From Molanna angustata (taxonomy: Eukaryota; Arthropoda; Insecta; Trichoptera; Molannidae), in contig OY754970.1 of NCBI GenBank assembly GCA_963576475.1, positions 34,164,619 to 34,228,618 on the forward strand: a stretch of 64,000 nt of DNA, written 5' to 3'. The translations under genes were made by a program, and so were the position numbers. Of this stretch, positions 34,640 to 46,029 are shown piece by piece; within the stretch, counting starts at the first letter, position 1; every line of letters begins with the position of its first letter. The notes beneath the pieces were generated by a model that saw only the letters and a program-made list of their open reading frames with translations, made no database searches and was not told where the DNA came from.

Positions 34640-34870
34640 ATAATAACTGTATTTATTGAAATAAAACACAACTTTGTGTACACCACTACAATTATAACTT
34701 TTATTCAAATGAATGAAAATTCCTCTACATGTTATACTTTGTCTCCTGAGGAAGGGAACTTTGTTCTCGTAACATGTAGAGGAATTTTTATTCAATTGAA
34801 TAAAAGTTATGTATGTAGTGGTGTACACAAAATTGTGTATTATTTCATTTAATTGATTTCAAAATGATAC
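34640..34870. mobile_element. Penelope-type inverted repeat pair without coding part
   Basis: The left arm (AAACACAACTTTGTGTACAC, ACTACAATTATAACTTTTAT) is repeated in inverse at the right (GTAGTGGTGTACACAAA). The same arms flank the Penelope-like relic at 62213-62765. A hammerhead-like motif sits between them. The arrangement suggests a solo or collapsed terminal repeat pair. Confidence 0.6.
34742..34783 (+). ncRNA. Hammerhead-like motif, altered GAAA core
   Basis: Helix I TCTC (34742-34745) with GAGG (34779-34782, one wobble); core CTGAGGA (34746-34752); extra A34753; stem II GGGAAC (34754-34759) with GTTCTC (34763-34768, one G-U), loop TTT; GTAA (34769-34772) where GAAA is expected; helix III ACATGT (palindromic); cleavage base A34778. 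The A13 to U change should cripple self-cleavage. Confidence 0.45.
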
Positions 34871-34904
34871 ATAAATTGTGTTACGTTGTTTATCTAAAAT
34901 AAAA

Positions 34905-35098
34905 GTTCGGCGCTACTAAGTTAGTTTGAATCCTGAGCCAAAAGTCCCGAGTTCGATTATTCCCGGTGAAGACTAGACTTGTGAGACGGTAAATATCATC
35001 TCCAAGTCTCCATAATGCAGCAATTTTTTACTGGGTTCGTGTTAAATTAATATTTGACGTAGTACTTACCTGTTAGTTTCCCGAGAAGTAATTAGAAA
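34905..35098 (+). repeat. SINE-B copy
   Basis: TCCCGAGTTCGATTATTCCC (B box) and CTTGTGAGACGGTAAATATC, CCAAGTCTCCATAATGCAGC, TACTGGGTTCGTGTTAAATT, CCTGTTAGTTTCCCGAGAAG follow the order at 58346-58566. The A-box half is eroded. Confidence 0.75.
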
Positions 35099-35499
35099 TA
35101 AGACATCTGACTCTTGAATCTATGGACACGGATTTGAAACTCTCAGCTCTCCAGGATAAGTTGGTAAGGAATTTTCGTAAAAACGATGATTTATAATATT
35201 GTTATTGATAGTTTGTAGTATTTGTCCAATCATTTCTACCTTGCCCTTTGTCTTTCACAAAATTGCGGCTTCCAAAGTTAACGAAATTTCTCATTGGCTG
35301 GGAAAATTTATGTTCATCAAGAATCTTTTGAAAAATCATAAAGAACGGGAATCAATGAAATGTTATATGAATTATCTTTGAATAAAATTCCTTAAATTAT
35401 GTTTTTAAATTGTCAATTCCGGTGGTATTTAAGATGTAGATCATATTTAAGGTGGGCATTTTTAAATAAAATAAAATTCATACATAATATCATATGTTT

Positions 35500-35825
35500 T
35501 ATAATTTTTAATCAAACAAAATTAACTATTGTTTTACACATTAAATATTTTCCTTAATAAGGGCCTTGTAAGCCGAAATGGTAATCTTGATACAAAGTAA
35601 ATATATATGTATTACTATAGTCAATATACTTTGATTTAAAAATATCCTTTATTATTTTTTTATAATTTTTAATCAAACAAAATTGACTATTGTTCTACAT
35701 ATTAAATATTTTCCTTCATAAGGGCCTAGTTAGCCGAAACGTTCGTCTTGATACAAGCTTAAAAGTATAGGTATGTAGAATAATAGTCAATTTTGTTTGA
35801 TTTTAAATTATCCTTTATTTTTCTT
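35500..35825 (+). mobile_element. Two tandem Penelope-like terminal repeat units, period about 161 bp
   Basis: Both units begin AATCAAACAAAATT, pass TTAAATATTTTCCTT and AAGGGCCT...AGCCGAAA, CTTGATACAA, and end in a TTTGATTT...ATCCTTTA inverse arm. In unit 2 the arms 35671-35700 and 35773-35802 pair over 30 bp with one mismatch. The AGCCGAAACG part fits stem II plus GAAA of a hammerhead, but the CUGANGA half is eroded to TTCATAA. Confidence 0.5.
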
Positions 35826-36235
35826 GAATAAATTTTTATTTGTATTACTTTTGAATAACAGGTTGGTTCCGAACGAAATAAACAACCGAAATAGGTGAAT
35901 GTATGCAAGTCTGCATTCGGACTGATAACAAAGTTTCCCGTGGATTATAATAAAGAAAATAAAAAGCGTAGGCTAAAGGGAAAAGTTTGAAATAATTAAT
36001 GATTTCGTAAATATTCATAAAAGAAAACTTGTCGGGAGTTTTTCCCCGACTAAGGAGTCGTTTGACCGGAAAAACTTAAGCGATTATTAACCGACGCGCG
36101 GAATGAAAATCTCAAGCTACAATAAATGTATTATTTAGTATAAGTTTCAACTTTTATAAGCCGCCACAGTTTCCTCGCCTTGCAACTTGCATTGCTAATA
36201 ATCACTTCGTTGATATATCCTAGAATTAATAAGAA
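35826..36235. other. Single-copy, partly GC-richer
   Basis: TTTCCCGTGGATTATAATAA and GGGAGTTTTTCCCCGACTAA are notable words, with no partner. No frame. Possibly regulatory. Confidence 0.25.
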
Positions 36236-36237
36236 AG

Positions 36238-36276
36238 CAATATTCAACGATTTTAAATAATTAAAAGAAAGCAATA
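36238..36276 (+). repeat. Isolated unit of the 34-bp minisatellite
   Basis: TTCAACGATTTTAAATAATT and AAAAGAAAGCAATA are one full unit of the array at 36488-36690, separated from it by about 210 bp. Confidence 0.8.
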
Positions 36277-36487
36277 CACTGAAAAAATGTTTGTTAATGG
36301 TAACAAAATTTCATGTTAAAATTAACCGAACTATAGTGACTACAAAAAATTTGGTTATGTGCAACTAAATGTTTTGTGCACATAGCCAAACAGTACAGTC
36401 ATAAATAAATACACTTTTATTACTGATAACAAAGTTTTGCCTTAAACTCAAGCCAGTTCGGTTGTCATAATATTTTATTATTTAATA
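36277..36487. other. Segment splitting the minisatellite
   Basis: Contains an internal inverted repeat (TTGGTTATGTGCA with TGCACATAGCCAAAC at 36350-36391). It may be an insertion into the array or the space between two expansions. Confidence 0.35.
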
Positions 36488-36690
36488 TTTTAACGATTAT
36501 AAATAATTAAAAGAAAGCAATATTTAACGATTATAAATAATTAAAAGAAAGCAATATTCAACGATTTTAAATAATTAAAAGAAAGTTATATTCAACGATT
36601 TTAAATAATTAAAAGAAATCAACATTCAACGATTTAAAATAATTAAAAGAAAGCAATATTCAACGATTTTCAATAATTAAAATAAAAAAC
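36488..36690 (+). repeat. 34-bp minisatellite, six units
   Basis: AACGATT starts at 36492, 36526, 36560, 36594, 36628 and 36662, exactly 34 bp apart. The unit reads AACGATTTTAAATAATTAAA then AGAAAGCAATATTC. Units differ by one to three substitutions. Confidence 0.95.
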
Positions 36691-36879
36691 TTTAATATAT
36701 AATTAATTTTGTAATGAGTTTAATAAGAAAAAAAAAACTATTATTTACTTTAAAAGCACTTTTTCAATTAAAATAAACATCAATGGAATTTATATAATTG
36801 TAATCTATAATTGTGGGATAAGTAATTGTAATCAAATTAAATTGAAATATTTTTTTTATGCTTATTTTTTATCATTATT

Positions 36880-37527
36880 ACTAAACGAATCATTTTGAAA
36901 AAAATAACCTAGTTAGTTTGGATATTAATAAAAAGAAATATACCTTAACTTTTTGATTATGTTCTGTATATATTCTTGTAGGAAAATAATAAGCATACCC
37001 CGATTTTAGACATTTATCTTAAATTTCTAAAATAATATAAGGTATAGAGTTATATTTTTTTTATAAATTAAAGAAGAACAAAATACCTGGAAAAATATGA
37101 TATGACGTTGCATTAACGCATCTGGTTAAGTAAATAAACCAAAAAAACATTTATTACGCAATGGCGCTGAATGGAAAATAAATGTTTTTTAGGTTTATTT
37201 ACTAAACCTGAAGCATTAATGCAACGTCACATCATATTTTTCTAGATTTATTTTTTTAGATTGTATTAGATTTTGTCTTCTTTAATTTAAAAAAAAAATA
37301 TTATACTCTACGCCTTATAGTTTATTGAAAATATATGATAAACGTTGAAAATCGGGGTATGCCATTATTTTTCTACAAGAATTTATACAGAACATTATCA
37401 AAAAGTTAAGGTACATTTTTGTTTATAAATATCCAAACTATCTAAATTATTTTTTTCAAAACGATTTGATAAAAATAGTGATGGTATATCAAATTGAAAA
37501 ATAAGTACGTTGGCAGCAGTCCCCCCC
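36880..37527. mobile_element. TTAA-flanked foldback element, copy A (left end lost)
   Basis: Homologous over its length to 40612-41296. It ends at the right in GTTGGCAGCAGTCCCCCCC followed by TTAA (37528-37531). The left terminal repeat is missing or eroded, and homology begins near AAACGAATCATTTTGAAAAA (36890). The two halves pair with each other around a central TTTATTTAC/GTAAATAAA region. Confidence 0.75.
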
Positions 37528-37531
37528 TTAA

Positions 37532-38294
37532 TGTTAAAAACGCTTACCTGATAATCCGACACTGATTTGGCTTCGTATTTATAATAATTTATAATAGAAA
37601 TAAAATTCGTTAGTGCTGTTAAAATAATCAATATTTCAGACATTGGCACAGGTGTGAAATCATAAACTTATAACATTTATGTACATTTAGATTTTATTTA
37701 AAAATGTATAACATATTTATGTTCTTATGTGTAAAATATTCATATTTTTGTCAAAGGTAAATAATCGATTTTTATAATGCAGTTAATTTTTTTAACATGG
37801 CTACGCAGGGGACACCAGATATTAGGATTTGAGTTTATTATACTCTTCCAAAGAAGCGCACTACGTAACGTTTGGGAGGATTTGCAATCTGCTCAAGAAA
37901 ATATTTATTCGGGTTTAAAAAAAACCCGGTATAAGAAGGTGGAAACACATAATTCGGAAGATCGTTCCACAGCCGGGCTCATGCTGTGTTAAGAAAAGAG
38001 TTATTATTAATTAATTAAGAGTAATTGCTTTGATAATGCAGCAAATTTTAAATGTTTTCTTTGGTTCAATATTTTCTCTGTCATCCCAAATCTCACGTTG
38101 TTTTGTCCACACGCGAAGACACATTTATATATACAATTTCACACACCATTCACATAATATCTCACCATAATATGTAACTATTCCTAACTTATATTAATAT
38201 ACTACAATAACTCCAATGACAACCTGTAATTGGCTTTAATATTACTCAAATAATCTTTATTTCATATAATTTACTATACGTTGTATGTTGTCCT
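37532..38294. other. Intergenic, nothing recognised
   Basis: A 71-codon plus frame at 37777-37992 has no motif. TTCCACAGCCGGGCTCATG near 37965 loosely resembles LINE RT ends but cannot be supported. Confidence 0.3.
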
Positions 38295-38951
<657 letters not shown>

Positions 38952-39715
38952 GACATTTCATGTTCTGTATGCATATCGTCAACCTATGTACATTATACTG
39001 CATGTCGTTCTTCGTGATAGTTCCATGGCGGGTCATTTGTGAATCGGTACTGTTTTAAGTGTAGAAACTCAAAAGAGTTAAGCCCCACGTGGGAGGGGGA
39101 GGGGGTTGGGATCTGCATGAGAAGAGTGTGGGCAGGAAGGGGGTTTAAAAAGAAGATCGGAACTCACTTTGGCAAGGGAATGAGAGAAAGGAGGTTTTAG
39201 TGGCAGACGCCTTCCATTCATTACTTGAGATTATATTTTGAAAAGTAGCATAAAATCGTACCATAGACCGCGCTGGCAATTTTTAAGTTTTGGATTGAAA
39301 CCATTCAAGAAACAAAATGTTTAGGGAAATCGCGGTATTTGAATGGCGTTGCTTCTTCAAATCGACGTACTGATTTGATTATTTTCCTAATTGGATTTAA
39401 TTTTTAGCATTGCTTTACAAAATAATAAATTCCTTTTCAAATAACCCCCATCGACCAGATTAGGAGAGGGAAAAGCTTAATTGAAAGTAAATTATCTACT
39501 TACTTAATTTGTATTAAAAATAGAAATTGGTATAGTTCAAGTTTATTTTAAAGATACGTATTTTAGAACTAGCAAATTAATATTATAACATATTTTTGAA
39601 AACACCAATAAAATCAATTATCGCTTGTTTGTAAAAATATATACATGTAAATCGAATAATTTTTGAATTGCATACACGCAAACATTGGATTTTTTTCCCT
39701 TTCAGGAGTCAAATG
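38952..39715. other. Single-copy, GC-richer at 39060-39220
   Basis: GGGAGGGGGAGGGGGTTGGG at 39090 is a G-run cluster that could fold as a G-quadruplex. No frame or repeat partner. Confidence 0.3.
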
Positions 39716-39856
39716 ATATTTTTATTGACAAACATTTTTTTAACATCTCAATAGAGACGAAGTTGGGATATTGTAGAAGAACCAGGAACTCAGGGCACCT
39801 ACGGGGCTTACGACCTGTCATCGGCTATAAAAAAAAATGTTTGTCAATAAAAATAT
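39716..39856. repeat. Element with perfect 26-bp inverted ends
   Basis: 39716-39741 and 39831-39856 are exact inverse copies (ATATTTTTATTGACAAACAT plus T-run). The 89-bp interior is GC-richer (GGGGCTTACGACCTGTCATC). Could be a small MITE or a Penelope-type repeat pair. Confidence 0.55.
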
Positions 39857-40607
39857 ACTTATATACATGCATTTACTTCTGAACAAGCACTTTTATATTA
39901 ATGTAATGCCAAGATAAATAGAAGTATAACTGCCTGTATGTAAAAATGAAGTTTTTCGAATTAAAATGTTTCTACAAAAATATTGTAAATATATGATTAG
40001 GTAATGCAACTTGAATTAGGAAACTTTTATCAAAATAATTGGAGAGAATTACTCAAATCAATAAAAGATGTTGATAAAAATGGATGAAGAGATCTTTTTT
40101 TTCTCTTAGTTGAAGAATAAAGTCTGATTGTGTGAGTTTGTAAAATAATATTTCATACCAATAACATATTATAGTAATTTTAAATAAAGAATGTTACAAT
40201 ACTTTATTGATAATACTGCAGGTTAGTAAACGTAACATCCGCATGCGATTGTTGCAATATGCCTTAACTCGGTGGTTGTATTGAAAACCCCCGAGTTATT
40301 AAGTACCTTATACAGATTACAGATAACTACGAATTTAACACATGCTAATTTTATATTTGGAAAAAAAGTAAATAAGCTTTTATTGAAAAACCTAGAATTA
40401 ATCAAGGATATTTTGTGCCCAACTAATAAAAAGTAGGAACGGTTATCCTGTTCAACATTATATTGTTAATATTATGAACGCCTAGCCCTAGAACAGGTTC
40501 CCTAGTTGGGAAGCACTAATCTGCTTGTTGTCATTATACAAATGTATTGTGACACACAAAAATAATAAATAAAATAAATATTTAGTTTTTATAACATCGG
40601 AAATAGT
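39857..40607. other. Intergenic, nothing recognised
   Basis: AT-rich; a 60-codon minus frame at 40223-40405 has no motif. Confidence 0.35.
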
Positions 40608-40611
40608 TTAA

Positions 40612-41296
40612 GGGGGGGACTGCTGCCAACGTACCTATTTTTTCAATTTGAATTTGCGTCATTACTACAAAACGAATCATTTTGAAAAAAATAATCTAAT
40701 TAGTTTGGATATTAATAAATGAAAATATACCTTAATTTTTTAATTATGTTCTGCATATATTCTTGTAGGAAAATAATAAGCATACCCCAATTTTTGACAT
40801 TTATCTTAAATTTCTAAAAAAACTATAAGGTATAGAGCATTATATTTTTTTATAAATTAAAGAAGATCAAAATATCTGGAAAAATACGATGTAACGTTGC
40901 TTTAATGCATCAGGTTAAGTTAATAAACCAAAAAAACTTTTATTTCGCAATGGCGCTGTATGGAAAATAAATGTTTTTTAGGTTTATTTACTAAACCTGA
41001 AGCATTAATACAACGTCACATCGTATTTTTCTAGATATTTTTGTCTTCTTTAATTTAAAAAAAAATATGTTGAACTACGCCTTATATTTTATTAAAAATG
41101 TAAGATAAACGTTGAAAATCGGGGTATGCCTTTATTTTTCTACAAGAATTTATACAGTACATTATCAAAAAGTAAAGATACATTTTTCTTTATGAACACC
41201 CAAACTATCTAACATTATTTTTTTCAAAACGATTTGATAAGAAATAATGATGGTATATCAAATTGAAAAATAGGTACGTTGGCAGCAGTCCCCCCC
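40612..41296. mobile_element. TTAA-flanked foldback element, copy B (complete)
   Basis: Both ends carry G7ACTGCTGCCAACGTACCTAT in inverse orientation, and TTAA lies directly outside each end (40608-40611 and 41297-41300). The arms run inward through AACGAATCATTTTGAAAAAA, GGAAAATAATAAGCATACCC and CAACGTCACATCGTA-like blocks to the centre near 40955. Nearly the whole 685 bp is therefore an imperfect hairpin. The TTAA duplication is the hallmark of piggyBac-type insertion. No transposase is present. Confidence 0.85.
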
Positions 41297-41559
41297 TTAA
41301 AATGTAATTGAATATAGGTACCTCAGTGGTGGAAAAAATGAAAAAATAAAATAAATGAAAAATACGTTTAGGTATGTATTACTACTTCTTATAGAAGTGA
41401 AAATATGTTACATAGGCATGAAATTGTATGTATCATTTTATGTATTATATTTTATGTGTAGAAGTTACCCGCAGCAAATTGATGCGATCGTCGCGTAAAA
41501 TAAACTGTACCTTAACCAATACTAACTCAAACATGTAAAATAATGCATTCTCGTCTCGG

Positions 41560-41905
41560 GCTCCGCTGGGGGGACACAAATCACGTTTTTGTACGAAATG
41601 CCAGATTTGTTTGCTTAATTTTGTTATTCATTTTGTCCGAATGAATTATTATTGTTCTGTTTCTGCGTACTCTTTGCATTAGTTAAAAAAAACTTGCTTT
41701 GCCCCCCCCCCCTCCATACCCGCCGTCAAACCCCCTCGATCCGCCCCCTTCCCACCCCGAAATGGTGTCCTCGTTTTGAATTATGATCGCCATAGGAAGA
41801 TATTAAGACCGAGGGGGTAGATTGAGGGTAGGTTTCGCCTGCCCAGCGGTGTACGGACATTAAATCTAAAGGCGATTAAACTGCGACGCAATTACAAACA
41901 CCCTG
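41560..41905. other. GC-rich single-copy block
   Basis: Contains a C-run (CCCCCCCCCCCTCC, near 41703-41715) and, past it, AGGCGATTAAACTGCGACGC and AATTACAAACACCCTG, which look like constrained non-coding sequence. No frame and no partner in the window. Confidence 0.3.
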
Positions 41906-42115
41906 TATTAATAATATTATTTTGTAGTAGCACATGTATCAAAGAATATTCGAATTTGATTAAAATTTATCGATTCGATAATGGCGTCTAAGAAAAGCGA
42001 TGCTGTAAACGTTAAATGTGATAATAACTTATTAATTACGGTGCCATAGTATATTATGGTACCTACCTACAGAGAATGAATAATGTGTTAATAACTTTAT
42101 AACTACCCACTAATT

Positions 42116-42340
42116 TTGATCATTCTGTATCAACTATAATATATTTCATCATTTTGTGTCAATTCAAATATATTTTATATTTCTTTTTTGTCAAATATGA
42201 TCATTTATGTTTAAATTAGGGAATGTATGAGGATGTACTTGTTACAAGGAGATATTAATTCTTTTAAAAAATATATTTCATTATTCTGTGTCCACTATAA
42301 TATATTTCATCATTCTGTGTCAACTATAATATAAAAATGT
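42116..42340 (+). repeat. 26-bp-type short repeats split by a SINE-A tail
   Basis: CATTCTGTGTCAACTATAAT-like units lie at about 42120, 42150, 42283 and 42307. Between the second and third is AAATTAGGGAATGTATGAGG, TGTACTTGTTACAAGGAGAT and ATTCTTTTAAAA (42208-42275), the 3' end of SINE-A. Confidence 0.55.
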
Positions 42341-42574
42341 GAAAGTAAAAAATGGTCTTATTTATATATTTTCTGTCCATCTATGTCGATTTTGAGTTTT
42401 TTCTTAAAATTACAATCAAACAAAAAATGATGTAGACAAATAAGTATAGGTAGGTACATAAATTAATTTATTATTCAACAAAAAAAACATAATAGACCCG
42501 ATATAATAATACGCGATAAAATTAAAAAAAATAACATACATTTGCGATGTGGCTATCCCAAATTCTAGTAATAT

Positions 42575-43745
42575 TATAAAATCATTTGAAGAAAAAAAAT
42601 AGAAAATACATTGCTTTAGGTAACGAGATTAAAAGACTTTGGCATTCTCGTAAAATAATAATATCACCGTTCATTATGTCAGTCACTGGCATTATTCCAA
42701 AATCGTTTGGCCGTAATTTAGAAATTTTAGATTTATTGAAAAAAAAAATAATAATAAAAATGCAAAAAAACGGTAATAATGCATACATGTAGAATCGTTA
42801 AAGATTTTTTAAACGTTAATAAAAAATACTTGGGAGTATTAATTGATAATAAATTGAGATTTGACAAGCACATATTGAAAATCGCGAAGAAGGTGGGATT
42901 TCTAGGAAGGATAAGAAATAAACTTGATTTAAAAACATCTAAATTAGTGTATAATAGCATTGCTGTTCCGCACATTAACTACTGCTCAAGTGTATTATTT
43001 ATGAGCAATATAGGTGAAAATAAAAAAAACTACAGATAATACAAAACAGAGCAATGAGGACAATATTAAAATGCAATAGATTTACCCGTATTGAATATAT
43101 GCTTGAGCAGTTGAAAATTTAAACAGTGAAACAACAAATAATTCTGAGTGTGCTAATTTTTATTTACAAATTAAAAAATAGACTTTTACCACCTTATTTA
43201 CAAAAAAATATTATGTACAATTTTGAAGTTCACGCATACCCGACGAGAAGTAGGCGGGACTTTAGAATGCCGCAGACAAACCTGGCAGGTACACAAAATA
43301 GTGTGTACTACAAAGGCTTACAACTTTATAATGATTTGCCTGAATGTGTAAAGGAGGCGTCTAGTCTTGCCGCTTTTCGTCGCTTAGGTGCTGAATACAT
43401 AAAACAAAAGTTTTTTTAAAAATCGTGTGTTTCTATTGTTTATATATTATGTTCTAAGACTACAATATCTGTTTTGCTTGTTTTGATGGTATATTGTTAT
43501 TTATTATTTTTTTTTCATGTTCTTTGATGTCTTCTATTGTGGTAGTGTGTTTTCATTTTTTTTACTTTGTGTTTTATTGTTATTGATACGTGTCTTTTTT
43601 GTGTGTTTATTTAGTCATTCGATGTTGATTTGTTTATTTTTATTGTTTGTTTTTATTTTCGTTTGTACTAGATGTAAGAAATTGTATTTTTTTTTACATC
43701 TAAATAAAATATATACAATACAACAATATTCGGGAATCAATAGGG
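42575..43745 (+). pseudogene. CR1/L2-like LINE: RT C-terminus plus 3' UTR
   Basis: Two blocks are joined. 42597-42820 reads KYIALGNEIKRLWHSRKI, SVTGIIPKSFGRNLEIL and, after a frame slip, HTCRIVKDFLN. I know this block as the extreme C-terminus of some LINE proteins. It runs straight into KKYLGVLIDNKLRFDKHI, KKVGFLGRIRNKLDL and PHINYCSSVLF (to 43039), the region after the RT catalytic core. After a slip in an A-run near 43025 come QNRAMRTILKCNRFTRIEYM, LEQLKI, a stop (43119) and VLIFIYKLKNRLLPPYL, AYPTRSRRDFRMP and YYKGLQLYNDLPECVKEASS, ending at 43419. The T/G-rich 3' UTR to 43745 has a GATGTAAG/TTTACATC hairpin and AATAAAAT. Two slips and one stop make it dead. Confidence 0.75.
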
Positions 43746-44495
43746 TTGATAGTTAGTATAGAGACCTCCACAGAGCCTAATAATTCTTAGATATGTTAAG
43801 TATCTGGATGGGTGAACTATTCCCAATTGAAAGCTTGATGATGCGTTTGTTGCATTTTATTTTGCTCTTTTAAATAATTTACAATTTACGCATTGATCTG
43901 CTAATTCTTTTAAGGAAGTTTATAATGGTAATACCTAATAATAATTGAGTGTTATTATTTGTAGTGCTTAATTGTTATTAATATCATTAGTAAATCGGCC
44001 AGCGCTGTAAAACAATAATGATTGTTATTCCAAAAATCAAAAAAGAGAATGTGTGGTTAATTTTTAATATAATACGTACATTAAATATATTTTTTGATTA
44101 AATGTATAGTTTAAATTATGGAAAATATGACTTAAAAATCAAAGGTTATCAAAGAAAAGATTGACGAGACCATGTGTTATTTTGAAGGCTAGAAATTAAT
44201 AAAATACAAAAAAAAAAAAAATACTCCGTAAGTATGTGGTGATATCTCAGTAAAAACATGGTGTTTTGAATTTGTATTGTACTCGTATATTATACATAGA
44301 AACATATATAAGGAATGACTTTTATAGTTGAGTCAAAATGATATACCACAGGAACCATTCAACATTAAGATATTCTTAATTGAATTAATATTTCATTAAT
44401 GTTGCCGCCGTGGAGATAACGAACGTAACATTTTTCATTATTGTTGATTTATTTGAGTCACCGTAGTAAAGATTTCTCTTTGAGTATATTTTTTC
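43746..44495. other. Intergenic, nothing recognised
   Basis: AT-rich; no frame or repeat is supported. Confidence 0.4.
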
Positions 44496-44499
44496 TTCT

Positions 44500-44885
44500 T
44501 GCTTTTCATTTTGCGTATGACGCGGTGGGAAATTTATTCTTGCGCTCCCCTCCCGCGTGCGCCAATGGTCGGCCTCGGTGTTCCACCCAAAGAAGAACAT
44601 TTAGTCTTGACATTTCCAGTATTTATTCGCATAATAATAATGCTTCAGCGCAGTGTCGCCGTCTTATACCCGTCCACGTCGTCTTCGAGAATTATTACAG
44701 GGCGCCCCCCGCCCTTACACCGCCCCCCACCCACCCGCCCCGCGATGACAATAAACTAGATTTATTACAGATATAATGTCGTAATGTTGAGACTTTGGGA
44801 CCGTTGAAAGAGCGGCGGCGGCACCAACTTTGGCCACCCTTGGAGAGCGCCCCTCCCTTCCCTCGATTTTTTTTATCCCCCCCCC
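44500..44885. other. GC-rich single-copy block
   Basis: Several C-runs and CG-rich words (GGCGCCCCCCGCCC, AAAGAGCGGCGGCGGCACC). Overlapping frames on both strands reflect the low stop density only. It could be an unrecognised promoter, exon or conserved element. Confidence 0.3.
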
Positions 44886-45529
44886 CTGGATGATACACTA
44901 ATCTGCCATCGAGTAATTTGTATAGTGTTAGTACAGAAACACGATACGTCATTAAAATTCGCATTACGTGCTAACCCCTGCGATATTAACGCGGGAATTA
45001 TAACATGACACTTTTGATGTCGTGCCATTTCCAGTTGATGTAATTCATGTCGTAAAGATAATGTTATCAAAATATGTCTCTAATATGTTTTGTATTCATT
45101 GTGTTGACCAAATTACAGGCAATACTGAATAAGTTATTTTTAAATTAAATTCTAAACTAAATATCTACTCAAGTGGGCATATATAATGCTAGACCTATAT
45201 CGACGAAGTGACGTGGTAGGTATTATAATATTAAAACCCGCTTATGCGGTACGTGTTAGAAAGGGTGGGTAACTATCGAGTGCGGTTATAAGGGTTTTAA
45301 TGTAATTTCAGTTATAGGAAACCTAAAATTTGTTGATTTTTTGCATTTTAAAAATAAACCTAAGTACCTACTTGAAATGAAAAAACTTTATCGGTCATTC
45401 ACTTTGATTGTATGCACTCTTATAAAATATATATTTCTATACGACGACACATAGTTATGGAGTATTAAAAAAATGCTGTAAAACGATATTTTTATATTTT
45501 TTTCCAGCATTGCATATATGTATTATTTT

Positions 45530-45592
45530 GTTTATACTAGGTGTAAGAAACTGTACCTATTTTTTTACACCTATTTATTTGGTATTAGAAAG
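45530..45592 (+). repeat. LINE 3' UTR hairpin scrap
   Basis: TACTAGGTGTAAGAAACTGT and TTTTTTTACACCTATTTATT match the hairpin and end of the LINE at 43668-43715. Confidence 0.55.
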
Positions 45593-46029
45593 AAAAAAAC
45601 AATACTGAACCTTATACATTTATTTCATTTCAAATATTTTTTTTTTTTTTAAAAACACCAGTTTTATTTGATTCGTATATTCACACGTTCATTTTTAACT
45701 CATAAGAAAATGTTACATACGAAATAGAACACCGAGATATAACGATTTATTAATTAATATTTTATTTAAAATTTCATTAATTAATAATGTGAAAATGTTA
45801 AACGAATAAGAAAAATAATTATATTGTAAATATCCAGAAAACAAATCAAATAAAAATACAAAAAATATATCATAATTTTGGCACTTGTTACAAGAATAAA
45901 AAATATATATAAATCATGCAAAATTATATCAAACCGAAAATCCCATAAAAGCCTCAGTGTAAATAGCTAAACAAGTAAACAATACATTTTTACATCTACC
46001 TAGAATGTTCATAAATATGAATAAACAGA
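45593..46029. other. Intergenic, nothing recognised
   Basis: Very AT-rich; nothing to report. Confidence 0.4.

Noticed and set aside
34613..34852. Overlapping frames on both strands with near-identical sequence
   Set aside because: They arise because the region is a palindrome of Penelope-type repeats.
35541..35600. Complete hammerhead ribozyme in the first tandem unit
   Set aside because: Only stem II and GAAA are recognisable; the CUGANGA core and helix I are lost.
36488..36690. CRISPR-like array
   Set aside because: Units are contiguous 34-bp repeats without unique spacers, and the genome is eukaryotic.
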